Assembly (NCBI RefSeq): GCF_036208045.1
Contig: NZ_CP121472.1
Span: 3,669,531-3,733,530, forward strand
DNA length: 64,000 bases
Direction: 5' to 3'
Source of the DNA: Thiorhodovibrio winogradskyi
GTDB taxonomy: Bacteria; Pseudomonadota; Gammaproteobacteria; Chromatiales; Chromatiaceae
The position numbers and the translations under genes are program-made. Of the stretch, positions 7,385-15,472 are shown in pieces. A model generated the notes under the pieces. It was given only the letters and a program-made list of their open reading frames with translations, made no database searches and had not been told where the DNA came from. Position 1 is the stretch's first letter. The number at the start of each line of letters is the position of its first letter.

Positions 7385-7922
7385 GCGCGACCTGCGCATC
7401 GGTGTCGAAAAACAGCTTGCCGACCAGCGTCAGCGTCTCCGCTGTGGTGGCGCGCTCGGTGGTGATCAGCTCGCCCTCGTCCGAGAGCTGCTTGATGATG
7501 GTGCTTTCCAGATGCAATCCACCGGAGCCGCCGCCGGTCGGGCCGGCGTTCTTGCCGACGATGCCGTCGAGATAGGGAGCGACATCCTGTCCCTGCTTGG
7601 CGGCATGGGTGACGGCGATCAGGGTGTGGGTCTTGCCGCCGCCGAAAGCTTCATCGAGACGCTGCATTCCCGGTCGCGCGGCATCGTTCCGCACCAGGCG
7701 CGCCAGCACATTGTCGAGAATGTCGCGCAGCCCCTGGGTGGGATAGGTGGCATCGCGAAAAAAGGCGACCGGATCGGAATACAGGGACGCGGCGCCTTCG
7801 CGTGCCTCACCGCGCGCATAGTCGCCGAGTACCCGACTGAGGCTCGCGGTAAAAATTTCCGGGTTGAAGGTGCCGGCGAGGATCTCCGGCCGGGGTTGGC
7901 AGCTTGAGCGCACCTCTTGCAT
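7341..7922 (-). pseudogene. DUF499 ATPase, N-terminal fragment
   Basis: The family start is the ATG at 7922 (MQEVRSSCQPRPEILAGTF), preceded by CGAGG. TFNPEIFTASLSRVL, DPVAFFRDATYPTQGLRDIL and RLDEAFGGGKTHTLIAVTH, the Walker A motif at residues 94-98, are hallmarks of DUF499. Full-length members have about 1,000 residues. Here similarity ends after TLVGKLFFDTDAQV, where the frame slips into the remnant at 7146-7384. DUF499 ATPases commonly head DISARM-like operons with DUF1156 methylases and helicases, and remnants of both types occur to the left. Confidence 0.75.
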
Positions 7923-8070
7923 GTCCGTGTCCCTCGGGGCAATTGTTTCGGGGTCAGCTTGATCGGGGTGGATGCTGATGGCATTGAACGCGTGGGGAGA
8001 ACATGATACATCACGGCTCGCGTATTCACGCAATGCGAAGGTCACGAATCCCTGCGGCATCCTTTATCCA

Positions 8071-8136
8071 CTGCGAGTCTGGCCAGTGCACCTGGTGGAT
8101 GTCGATGTCGTCGGCGCCCAACCGGCGCGGGGAATC
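8071..8136 (-). pseudogene. Aldo/keto reductase relic (about 22 codons)
   Basis: The minus strand reads DSPRRLGADDIDIHQVHWPDSQ. The intact aldo/keto reductase at 10141-11145 contains DSLRRLGTDYIDLYQVHWPDPQ, the segment with the catalytic histidine. The relic has no flanking similarity that I can follow. The rest of 7923-8398 shows no gene; it lies between the DUF499 start and the PRC-barrel gene. Confidence 0.6.
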
Positions 8137-8398
8137 TCCTCGACGAGAGCATCCATGCCAAAGCATCCATCGCAGCGCCAAGATGAAAGGCCGCGCTTGA
8201 GACGCCGCAATCTGGTTCAAATCCCCCTGCTCCGGGGCATATCCCCTGCTTGCCTGACCCGCACCGGCCCGTGCCTGCAAGGCGCGCGCGCTGTTCAACA
8301 ACTGGCTCGATTTCTGCATGGCTTTATGCATACACCCATGCGCGGCGCCATGGCGGTCTTCGCCGGCGTTGCGCACTGAAAAAACCACGGAGGATTCG

Positions 8399-9247
8399 AT
8401 GCTCAGAAGCTTGTCAGAGCCCAAAGGTTACCGCCTCGAAGCACGCGATGGCGAGATCGGGCGGTGCAAAGATTTCCTGTTCGACGATGAGCGCTGGACC
8501 CTGCGCTACATGGTGGCCGATACCGGCGGTTGGCTGTCGGGGCGCAAGGTGCTGATCTCACCGGCACAGATCGAGGACCTGGACTGGCAGCTTGAGCATA
8601 TCGCGGTCAAGCTGACCCGGGAACAGATCGAACAAAGCCCGCCGCTGGAAACCGATGCCCCGGTCTCGCGCCGCTATGAACAAGCCTACAACAGCTTCCA
8701 TGCGCTCCCGGACTATTGGCTTGGCAGCGGGCTGTGGGGCGACTTTCCGCTCCCCTCCGGTCTGACGGGCACGCAGGCGGCGCGCCTGGAGCCGCTGGCC
8801 TACGAGGCCGCGCTGGGGGAGGCGGATGCCGAGTCGGGCGCCAACTCTGACACCAGCCCAGGCGGTATTGCGGAAAATGAAGACGTCCACCTGCGCTCCG
8901 TGCGCGAGGTGACCGGGTATGACCTGGTCGCTGTCGGCGCCGAGCGGGATAGCGACGGCGGCAATGGTTCCGAGAAGATCGGACGGATTGTCGATTTCAT
9001 TGTCGAGGATAGCAGCTGGGCGCTGCACGCGCTGGTTGTGGACAGCTCGCGCCTGCCGCTATCGAAGAAAATTCTGCTGCCAGTCGATGCCGTGATCGAC
9101 ATCGATTGGGTTTCGCGCCAGGTGAACGCGGATGTTCCGCCCGATATCATCGACAAGGCGCCCCCATTTGATCCGAACGAACCCATTAATGCGCGGCTGG
9201 AAGTCGTGCGCTATGACGCCGTCGGTCGCCCTTATCGCGCGCAATGA
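8399..9247 (+). CDS. PRC-barrel domain protein with two barrels
   Basis: This 282-residue protein starts at the ATG at 8399 with ACGGAGGA at a good distance. The first PRC-barrel is near residues 5-75 (DGEIGRCKDFLFDDERWTLRYMVADTGGW then RKVLISPAQI). The second is near residues 165-255 (IGRIVDFIVEDSSWALHALVVDSSRLPLSKKILLPVDAVI). The linker contains an acidic segment. Two-barrel proteins of this kind are frequent in bacterial stress islands and their role is not known. A second one is encoded at 28469-29215. The stop overlaps the ATG of the ftsH remnant. Confidence 0.82.
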   Translation: MLRSLSEPKGYRLEARDGEIGRCKDFLFDDERWTLRYMVADTGGWLSGRKVLISPAQIEDLDWQLEHIAVKLTREQIEQSPPLETDAPVSRRYEQAYNSFHALPDYWLGSGLWGDFPLPSGLTGTQAARLEPLAYEAALGEADAESGANSDTSPGGIAENEDVHLRSVREVTGYDLVAVGAERDSDGGNGSEKIGRIVDFIVEDSSWALHALVVDSSRLPLSKKILLPVDAVIDIDWVSRQVNADVPPDIIDKAPPFDPNEPINARLEVVRYDAVGRPYRAQ

Positions 9248-9742
9248 GTTCACGAAAGGACAAGCCTAAAAAGCGGCGCACGGAAGATCCAATGTCTCGT
9301 TCCGACTCCAACCGCAAACTCAGCGGACAACTCAAGGCGCTGCGTCACCAGGCCTGGCATCCCGGCGAGCCCGATGGCCCGCCCTGGCGCAATGACATCC
9401 ACGCACTGATCGCCATCTTTGCGCTCGCCGCCGCCCTGACCCTGCTGCGCTCGCCCGCGCCACAAGAACTGAGCTACACCGAGCTAAAGCAGGCGGAGCG
9501 CGAGGATCGCATCGCACAGGTGACCTTCGCAGCATGGGGTCGAGATTGACGCTGAGCCGACCGATACCGGCCTATTGACGCGTGTGTTGAGCAGGCGACC
9601 AAGCTGGCCCGGCGTCGAGCGCGACAGCCGGCAGTTGATCGAGGAAAACCGTGATCGGCTTGAACGCCTGGCGAAAAACCTGCTTGAGGCCGAAACCCTG
9701 GGGCGCGAACAGATCGACGCCATTCTTGATCCCGCGTCTTGA
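9244..9742 (+). pseudogene. ftsH: FtsH protease, both ends with the middle deleted
   Basis: The first frame (9244-9549) has one hydrophobic segment, HALIAIFALAAALTLL, and then ELSYTELKQAEREDRIAQVTF, the FtsH membrane anchor and start of its periplasmic domain. The frame then shifts, and 9545-9742 reads DRLERLAKNLLEAETLGREQIDAIL, the C-terminal tail of FtsH. The whole AAA and zinc-protease core is missing. A stretch of an FtsH AAA domain lies 14 kb away at 23564-23916. The start overlaps the PRC-barrel stop as ATGA. Confidence 0.75.
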
Positions 9743-9801
9743 TCCCGCGCGCTGAATTGATCACGCGGGTCACCACTGAAACGCCATCATCGGAGAACAG
9801 T

Positions 9802-10008
9802 ATGCCTTATCAGACCACCGCCGATCTTCCCGACTCGGTGCGCGACAACCTGCCCGAAGGCGCCCAGAATATCTATCTGAAGGCCTTCAACAGCGCCTGG
9901 GATCAATACGCGGACCAAAGCGATCAGGAAACCACCGCCCACAAGGTCGCTTGGTCCGCGGTGAAACAGCGCTACGAAAAACGCGACGGCCAGTGGGTTT
10001 CGCGCTGA
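9802..10008 (+). CDS. ChaB family protein
   Basis: This 68-residue protein starts at the ATG at 9802 after GGAGAACAGT. MPYQTTADLPDSVRDNLP, AQNIYLKAFNSAWDQY and AHKVAWSAVKQRYEK.DGQW cover the entire ChaB domain. ChaB was described as a regulator of the cation transporter ChaA in Escherichia coli, but stand-alone members such as this one usually accompany general stress genes. No chaA is nearby. Confidence 0.92.
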   Translation: MPYQTTADLPDSVRDNLPEGAQNIYLKAFNSAWDQYADQSDQETTAHKVAWSAVKQRYEKRDGQWVSR

Positions 10009-10140
10009 TCCGGGAAGCCCGCCATTCGTTGCGGTGTTTTCGAGGGGTTAGCCGACTCCACAGCCAACCGAAATCGGTGCTCAGGCGCCATCATCAGCCT
10101 TTTGCATTCACCACCAACACACCTACTCTGCGAGGACTCA

Positions 10141-11145
10141 ATGGAACGCATCACCTTACCCAATACCGATCTCAAGGTTTCCCGCATTGGACTTGGCACC
10201 TGGGCCATCGGCGGCTGGATGTGGGGCGGAACCGATGAAGAAGCCTCCATCCAGACCGTCCTGCGCGCCACCGAACAAGGCATCAACCTGATCGACACAG
10301 CACCGGTTTATGGCTTCGGGCGCAGCGAGGAGCTGGTTGGCAAAGCCATCGCCCAACATGGCCGGCGCGAGGAATTGGTCATCGCCACCAAGACCGCCCT
10401 GGAATGGAGCGAGGACCACGGCAGCGTCTGGCGCAATGCCAGTCGCGCACGCATTGAGCGCGAGGTCGAGGACTCGCTGCGCCGACTGGGGACCGACTAT
10501 ATCGATCTCTACCAGGTCCACTGGCCGGACCCGCAAACGCCCATCGCCGAGACCGCCGAGGCCATGCGTGCGCTGCTCGACGCGGGTAAGATCCGCGCCA
10601 TCGGCGTGAGTAACTTCTCGCCGGCACAATGCGAGGCATTTCGCGCCGTGGCGCCCTTGCATAGCGTGCAGCCGCCCTACAACCTCTTCGAGCGCCAGAT
10701 TGAGGCCGATCTGCTGCCCTGGGCGCGCGAGCATGCGGTGGTCGCGCTCTGCTACGGCGCCATCTGCCGCGGTCTGCTCTCCGGGCGCATGCAGGCGGAC
10801 ACCCAGTTCGAGGGCGACGACCTGCGCCTGTCGGATCCCAAGTTTCAGCCACCGCGTTTCGAGCAATACCTCGCCGCCGTCGAAGACCTCAAGGCGCTTG
10901 CGAGCGAACGCGGCGGCCATTCGGTCCTTGGCCTCGCGCTGCGCTGGCTGCTGCAGCAATACGAGGGCAACATCGCACTCTGGGGCGCGCGTCATCCCGG
11001 ACAGCTGTCCGCCATCGACGAGGTCTTCGACTGGACACTCAGCGAGGCCGATCTGGCCGAGATCGAGCGGATTCTCGCCAGCCGGATTCAAGACCCCGTT
11101 GGTCCGGAGTTCATGGCCCCGCCGGCGCGCGAGCCATCACGTTAA
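10141..11145 (+). CDS. Aldo/keto reductase
   Basis: This 334-residue protein starts at the ATG at 10141 with GCGAGGA upstream. It should reduce aldehydes or ketones with NADPH. The catalytic tetrad is visible as D52 and Y57 in IDTAPVYGFGRSE, K84 in ATKTALEW, and H127 in YQVHWPDP. GVSNFSPAQ and GALCRGLLSG-type segments of the barrel follow, and ALRWLLQQ..GNIALWGAR forms the nucleotide-binding end. Length matches the family. A 22-codon relic of a close relative lies at 8071-8136. Confidence 0.93.
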   Translation: MERITLPNTDLKVSRIGLGTWAIGGWMWGGTDEEASIQTVLRATEQGINLIDTAPVYGFGRSEELVGKAIAQHGRREELVIATKTALEWSEDHGSVWRNASRARIEREVEDSLRRLGTDYIDLYQVHWPDPQTPIAETAEAMRALLDAGKIRAIGVSNFSPAQCEAFRAVAPLHSVQPPYNLFERQIEADLLPWAREHAVVALCYGAICRGLLSGRMQADTQFEGDDLRLSDPKFQPPRFEQYLAAVEDLKALASERGGHSVLGLALRWLLQQYEGNIALWGARHPGQLSAIDEVFDWTLSEADLAEIERILASRIQDPVGPEFMAPPAREPSR

Positions 11146-11168
11146 AATTCTCGATCCGGCGTTATCTT

Positions 11169-11197
11169 TGCAAATTGCAGATAGAAACTGCAAATTG
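11169..11197. promoter_or_regulatory. Direct repeat upstream of DUF4143 ATPase
   Basis: TGCAAATTG occurs at 11169-11177 and again at 11189-11197, 20 bp apart or about two helical turns. The first copy is part of the near-palindrome TGCAAATTGCA. The pair ends 12 bp before the ATPase start codon, in a locally AT-rich spacer. A dimeric regulator site is the simplest reading. Confidence 0.4.
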
Positions 11198-11209
11198 TAA
11201 GATTCGGCC

Positions 11210-12073
11210 ATGATTCCCCGTCACGCGCAAGAGACAGCCCTGCGACTCGCGCGCGGTTTCCCCATTCTGGTGGTGACCGGACCGCGGCAATCTGGCAAAA
11301 CCACCCTGGCACGCGCCCTTTTCCCTGATCGGGACTATGTGACCCTGGAGGATCCAGAACAGCGCGAGTTCGCAACGACTGATCCGCGGCGTTTCCTGGC
11401 GCGATTTCGTTCAGGCGCGGTTATCGACGAGGTCCAGCGGGCGCCTGACTTGCTGTCCTACCTACAGGGCATCGTGGATGAGCGCCGCGTGATCTCGCAC
11501 AGCACCGCGAGCGAATGGCTGTCGGTGCTGGAGGCAAGCTATCTGGTGGTCCGCCTGCCGCCCTACCATGTCAATTTCGGTAAACGACTGGTCAAGAGCC
11601 CAAAACTCTACTTTCTCGACACCGGCTTGGCCGCGGCCCTGTTGGGCATCGGTGACGCCGACGGTCTGTCCATCCATGCCCAGCGCGGCGCCCTGTTCGA
11701 GACCTGGGTGGTCTCGGAAGTGATGAAACAGCGCTGCAATGCGGGGCAACCTCATGGGTTGTTTTTCTGGCGCGACAACACGGGCAACGCAGTCGATCTG
11801 CTGTTCAAGAACGCCGGCCAACTCCATACCGTGGAAATAAAATCCGGCGCGACCTTCACCCGCGACTGGCTCAAGGCCCCGAAACGCTGGCGGCAACTCG
11901 CCGGCGATCAGGCCGCCCAACCGCTGCTGATCCATGGCGGCGAGCACGGCTACGAGCGCGAAGACATCAAGATACTTCCCTGGCGGTCCGTCGGTGAGCT
12001 TCTTCCTATTCGAACCCATTGGCGACCAAAGGAACGGCATGACGGGTGCTTGAGCGACGAAAAAGACCCTTGA
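11210..12073 (+). pseudogene. DUF4143 AAA ATPase with internal in-frame deletion
   Basis: The 287 codons are open, whereas the family has about 380-420. The Walker A GPRQSGKTT is at residues 24-32 and the Walker B GAVIDEVQRAPDLLSYLQ at about 70-86. The frame then jumps near residue 92 from GIVDER to ISHSTASEWLSVLEASYLV, and continues with the DUF4143 part (KRLVKSPKLYFLDTGLAAALLG, ETWVVSE, TVEIKSGAT). Missing are the sensor region (usually LTGS) and the arginine-rich middle. ATP hydrolysis is unlikely. It could be translated as a shortened protein. Confidence 0.72.
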
Positions 12074-12111
12074 TACGACGTATCGGCGGTTTCACGTCAG
12101 ATAATCCGCTT

Positions 12112-12146
12112 TTATGTCGCCTAAGCGTTTTTCGCGACATATAATC
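12112..12146 (+). promoter_or_regulatory. Inverted repeat and -10 box before the Fic gene
   Basis: TTATGTCGC at 12112-12120 is mirrored by GCGACATA at 12134-12141, and TATAAT follows at 12140-12145, overlapping the right arm. The motif ATAATCCGC also appears twice (about 12100 and 12141). A repressor bound to the inverted repeat would cover the -10 region of the Fic gene start at 12153. Confidence 0.45.
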
Positions 12147-12152
12147 CGCCAC

Positions 12153-12810
12153 ATGCCAAAGCGCATTCCAGAACAAGAACTCAACGCCATCCGCGCCATC
12201 GTGGCGAACCATCATCCGAACGCTGTGCCGGTCGGGACCATTCGCGACGCCTTGGCGGATGAGGTTCCGCCGAGAATGCTGCAACGGCGCCTGGCCTTGT
12301 TGGTCGCTCGTGCACCTCGCGTATCTACAACCCTTCGAAGACGCAAACAAGCGGGTTTCGCGTCTTGCGGCGAATATCCCCCTGATTCGACAGAACCTCT
12401 GCCCGCTGTCATTCGTCGATGTCCCGGAACGAGCCTATATCGATGGCGTGCTGGGTATCTATGAATTGAATCGCGTTGAACTGTTGCGCGATGTTTTCAT
12501 TTGGGCCTACCAGCGCTCCTGCGCGCGCTACTCCGCCGTGCGCCAGTCGCTCGGCGAGCCGGATCGATTCCGTTTGCGTTACCGCGCGCTGATCGCCGAG
12601 GTGGTCGCGGCAGTGGTTCGCGACGGGCTGGACAAGAAGGCCGCAACCGCTTTGATCCGGCAACACGCCGCCGAGCAAGTCCCGGCGGAAGATCAAGGGC
12701 GCTTTGTCGAGGTCGCGGAAACCGAGCTGATGAGCCTTCATGAAGGCAACATCGCGCGCTACCGCTTGCGGCCTTCTGAGTACGAGGCCTGGCGGCAAGG
12801 CTGGCATTGA
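12153..12810 (+). pseudogene. Fic family protein, frameshifted and internally deleted
   Basis: The first frame starts at ATG 12153 with KRIPEQELNAIRAIVANH and a winged-helix-like NAVPVGTIRDALADEVPPRMLQRRLALL. At about 12300 the reading frame changes, and the downstream frame gives LVHLAYLQPFEDANKRVSRLAANIPLI, the Fic active-site loop in the form HPFxDANKR-like with Q for the catalytic His. LSFVDVPERAYIDGVLGIYELN and a long helical C terminus follow. About 200 residues between the N-terminal domain and the Fic loop are missing. AMPylation activity is therefore not expected. Confidence 0.7.
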
Positions 12811-12914
12811 TGGCGTTTGCGCCTCCCGAAACCCGGAACACACAAAACCCTTTTTCCGCATGTAATCAGAAAGCCGTGGTCCGCGCCCGATTTCGGAATG
12901 CGACCCGACCGGGA

Positions 12915-12934
12915 TACAATCAGACGAAACGTCT
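12915..12934 (+). promoter_or_regulatory. Promoter-like element before the type I restriction operon
   Basis: TACAAT at 12915-12920 could be a -10 box. It is followed at once by the inverted repeat AGACG-AAA-CGTCT (12922-12934), which would cover the transcription start. The first gene of the restriction operon begins at 12937. No strong -35 is visible. The preceding 100 bp after the Fic gene shows nothing else. Confidence 0.35.
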
Positions 12935-12936
12935 AA

Positions 12937-13233
12937 GTGCCAATCGTGAGCGACCTGAACCCACTCCGCCAGCTCTGCCAGCAACTCGCGCGTGCCCAGT
13001 CCGAAGCGGCGGCCTTGGGACTCTTTGTCGACGACCGCGAGCTGCTCGATTGCCCCAAGTGCAAGCTCTTCGAGGATGTCACGGCTGGCGGACTGCTCAT
13101 GACCTCCCGCAAGCTCGCCACTCCAGCCATCGACACCGGCTTGCGGTTTCGCCAGGTTTCTTCCACGACATTCCAATGCCCGGCCTGCGCCGAGATCATC
13201 AACATCCAAGAAGACGTCCATGGCGAAGACTAA
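12937..13233 (+). CDS. Small zinc-ribbon protein at head of type I RM operon
   Basis: This 98-residue protein starts at a GTG (12937); a second GTG at 12946 is equally possible. LLDCPKCKLFEDVTAGG and STTFQCPACAEIINI form two CPxC knuckles of a zinc ribbon. The N terminus is helical with many glutamines and alanines. I do not recognise a named family. It overlaps hsdM by 14 bp and is probably translated with it. Confidence 0.6.
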   Translation: MPIVSDLNPLRQLCQQLARAQSEAAALGLFVDDRELLDCPKCKLFEDVTAGGLLMTSRKLATPAIDTGLRFRQVSSTTFQCPACAEIINIQEDVHGED

Positions 13234-14773
13234 GCCCGAAAAATCCAAATCCCTCGAATCCTGGATCTGGAACGCCGCCTGCTCCATCCGCGGGGCCAAG
13301 GACGCACCCAAGTACAAGGACTACATCCTGCCGCTGATCTTCACCAAGCGCCTCTGCGACGTCTTCGACGATGAGCTAAACCGCATCGCCGCCGAGGTCG
13401 GCTCACGCAAGAAAGCCTTCGCGCTCGCCAAGGCCGACCACAAGCTGGTGCGCTTCTACCTGCCGCTGGCGCCGGATGATCCCGAGCAACCCGTCTGGTC
13501 GGTCATCCGCAAGCTCGCGGACAGAATCGGCGAAGGCGTCACCACCCAGATGCGCGCCATCGCGCGCGAAAACCCGCTGCTGCGGGGCATCATCGACCGC
13601 GTCGACTTCAACGCCACCACCCACGGCCAGCGCGACCTCGACGACGACCGCCTGTCCAATCTCATTGAAGCGATCAGCACCAAGCGTCTGGGCCTGGACG
13701 ATGTCGAGGCCGACATCATCGGTAAGAGCTACGAATACCTCATCCGCAAGTTCGCCGAGGGCGGCGGCCAGAGCGCCGGCGAGTTCTACACCCCGCCCGA
13801 GGTCGGGACTATCATGTCGCGTGTGCTCCAGCCCGAGCCGGGCATGGAAATATACGACCCCTGCTGCGGCTCCGGCGGTCTGCTGATCAAATGCGAGATC
13901 GCGATGGAAGAGGCGGCGCAGACCGAGCAACCCGCCCCGCTCAAGCTCTATGGCCAGGAATACACCGCCGACACCTGGGCCATGGCCAACATGAACCTGA
14001 TCATCCACGACTTCGAGGGCGAGATCGAGATCGGCGATACCTTCAAGAACCCCAAATTCCGCCGACACGGCCGGCTGCGCACCTTCGACCGCGTCGTCGC
14101 CAATCCGATGTGGAACCAGAACTGGTTCACCGAGGCCGACTACGACAACGACGAGCTCGACCGCTTTCCCGCTGGCGCCGGTTTTCCCGGCAAATCCTCC
14201 GCAGACTGGGGCTGGGTGCAGCACATGCACGCCAGCCTCAACGACACAGGCCGTGCAGCCGTGGTCCTCGACACCGGCGCCGCCTCGCGCGGCTCGGGCA
14301 ATGCCGGCGCCAACAAGGAAAAGACCGTCCGCCAGTGGTTCGTCGACCACGACCTGATCGAAAGCGTCCTCTACCTGCCCGAGAACCTCTTCTACAACAC
14401 CACCGCGCCCGGCATCGTGTTGTTCCTGAACAAGGCCAAGCCCGCGCCGCGCCAGGACAAGGTCTTCCTCGTCAACGCCAGCCAGGTCTTCGAAAAGGGC
14501 GACCCCAAGAACTTCATCCCCGAGGCAGGCATCGCGCGCATCGCCGACACCCTCATTGGCTGGAAGGAAGCGGACAAGCTCAGCCGCATCGTCGATCTCG
14601 CCGAGTTGAAGAAGAACGACTACAACATCTCCCCCAGCCGCTACATCCACACCAGCGACGCCGAAACCTATCGGCCGCTGGCGGAAATCGTCGCCGACCT
14701 GGACGCGGTTGAGGCCGAGGCGCGGGAGGCCGATGCGGCGCTGCGTGAAATCCTGCGGAAGATCGGAGTATGA
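13220..14773 (+). CDS. hsdM: Type I restriction-modification methylase subunit HsdM
   Basis: This 517-residue protein forms the N6-adenine methylase with HsdS. The N-terminal domain (SLESWIWNAACSIRG, YKDYILPLIFTKRLCDVF) is normal. GEFYTPPEVGTIMSRVL precedes motif I MEIYDPCCGSGGLL. The catalytic motif IV reads VVANPMWNQNW instead of the usual NPPF/Y. The C-terminal end has YNISPSRYI and then an acidic coiled coil. It overlaps the zinc-ribbon gene upstream and the DUF1016 fragment downstream (ATGA). Confidence 0.93.
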   Translation: MAKTKPEKSKSLESWIWNAACSIRGAKDAPKYKDYILPLIFTKRLCDVFDDELNRIAAEVGSRKKAFALAKADHKLVRFYLPLAPDDPEQPVWSVIRKLADRIGEGVTTQMRAIARENPLLRGIIDRVDFNATTHGQRDLDDDRLSNLIEAISTKRLGLDDVEADIIGKSYEYLIRKFAEGGGQSAGEFYTPPEVGTIMSRVLQPEPGMEIYDPCCGSGGLLIKCEIAMEEAAQTEQPAPLKLYGQEYTADTWAMANMNLIIHDFEGEIEIGDTFKNPKFRRHGRLRTFDRVVANPMWNQNWFTEADYDNDELDRFPAGAGFPGKSSADWGWVQHMHASLNDTGRAAVVLDTGAASRGSGNAGANKEKTVRQWFVDHDLIESVLYLPENLFYNTTAPGIVLFLNKAKPAPRQDKVFLVNASQVFEKGDPKNFIPEAGIARIADTLIGWKEADKLSRIVDLAELKKNDYNISPSRYIHTSDAETYRPLAEIVADLDAVEAEAREADAALREILRKIGV

Positions 14774-15072
14774 GCGAGCCCCAGGATCTCACCGAAGCCT
14801 CCAACCGCCTGCTGGGTGAGTTGCGGGGCATGATCACGGATGCGAGGGAGCAGCTCGCCCAGACCACCAATGCCGGGCTCACGATGCTCTACTGGAACCT
14901 GGGGAGCCGGCTGCACCGCGAGATTCTCGGCGAGAAACGTGCTGAATACGGCAAACGGATTGTCGCCGCGGTGGGGCGACAATTGTCCGGCGAGTTCGGA
15001 AGCGACCTCAGTGAAAAAACCTCTGGCGCATGGTTCAGTTGTCCAGGATTTTCGGATAACTGCCGCAGGTGA
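14770..15072 (+). pseudogene. DUF1016 (YhcG-type) protein, N-terminal fragment
   Basis: The 100 codons begin ASNRLLGELRGMITDAREQ and contain NAGLTMLYWNLGSRL, EILGEKRAEYGKRIVAAVG and SGEFGSDLSEKTSG. This is the N-terminal half of DUF1016, whose full members have about 340 residues with a PD-(D/E)XK nuclease domain at the end. Similarity stops after the seventieth residue or so and the nuclease is absent. It overlaps hsdM as ATGA, so it once was, or still is, part of the operon. Confidence 0.72.
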
Positions 15073-15096
15073 CAGAAAGAAGAAAGGACTTTCGGC

Positions 15097-15425
15097 ATGA
15101 CGAAAAAAGCGACCACCGCGAAAATCAGCGTCCAGGGGACAGACATCACCGTCATACACCATCAGGATGCCGACTTCATCTCCCTGACCGACATGGTGCG
15201 ACACTTCGACGGTGGTCCCGCTCTGATCGAGCAATGGCTCAAAAACAAGGACACCGTTCTCTTTCTCGGCATTTGGGAGCAACTCAACAACCCGAATTTC
15301 AAAACCCCCGAATTCGAGGGAATTAGAAACGAGGCCGGACGGAACAGCTTCTACCTCTCCGCCAAAAAATGAACGCAGACCACGGACGCCATCGGCTTGA
15401 TCGCCAAAGCAGGTCGCTACGACGG
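15097..15425 (+). pseudogene. KilA-N domain protein, interrupted and truncated
   Basis: The frame starts at ATG 15097 with DADFISLTDMVRHFDGGP, IEQWLKNKDTVLFLGIWEQLNN and FEGIRNEAGRNSFYLSAKK, then a TGA. Beyond the stop the same frame continues TDAIGLIAKAGRYDG, which is the expected continuation. KilA-N proteins have KKW at the stop, so TGG became TGA. The remaining two thirds of the domain are missing. KilA-N proteins of this type often accompany type I restriction operons. Confidence 0.75.
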
Positions 15426-15472
15426 CAAACCCTCACCGCACGGACCGCAAAGGAATTTAAAGGAGGCGAAGA

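Noticed and set aside
13403-14650. A 415-codon minus-strand frame antisense to hsdM
   Set aside because: Composition of Val, Gly and Asp runs is typical of the complement of a GC-rich gene, and HsdM is certain on the other strand.
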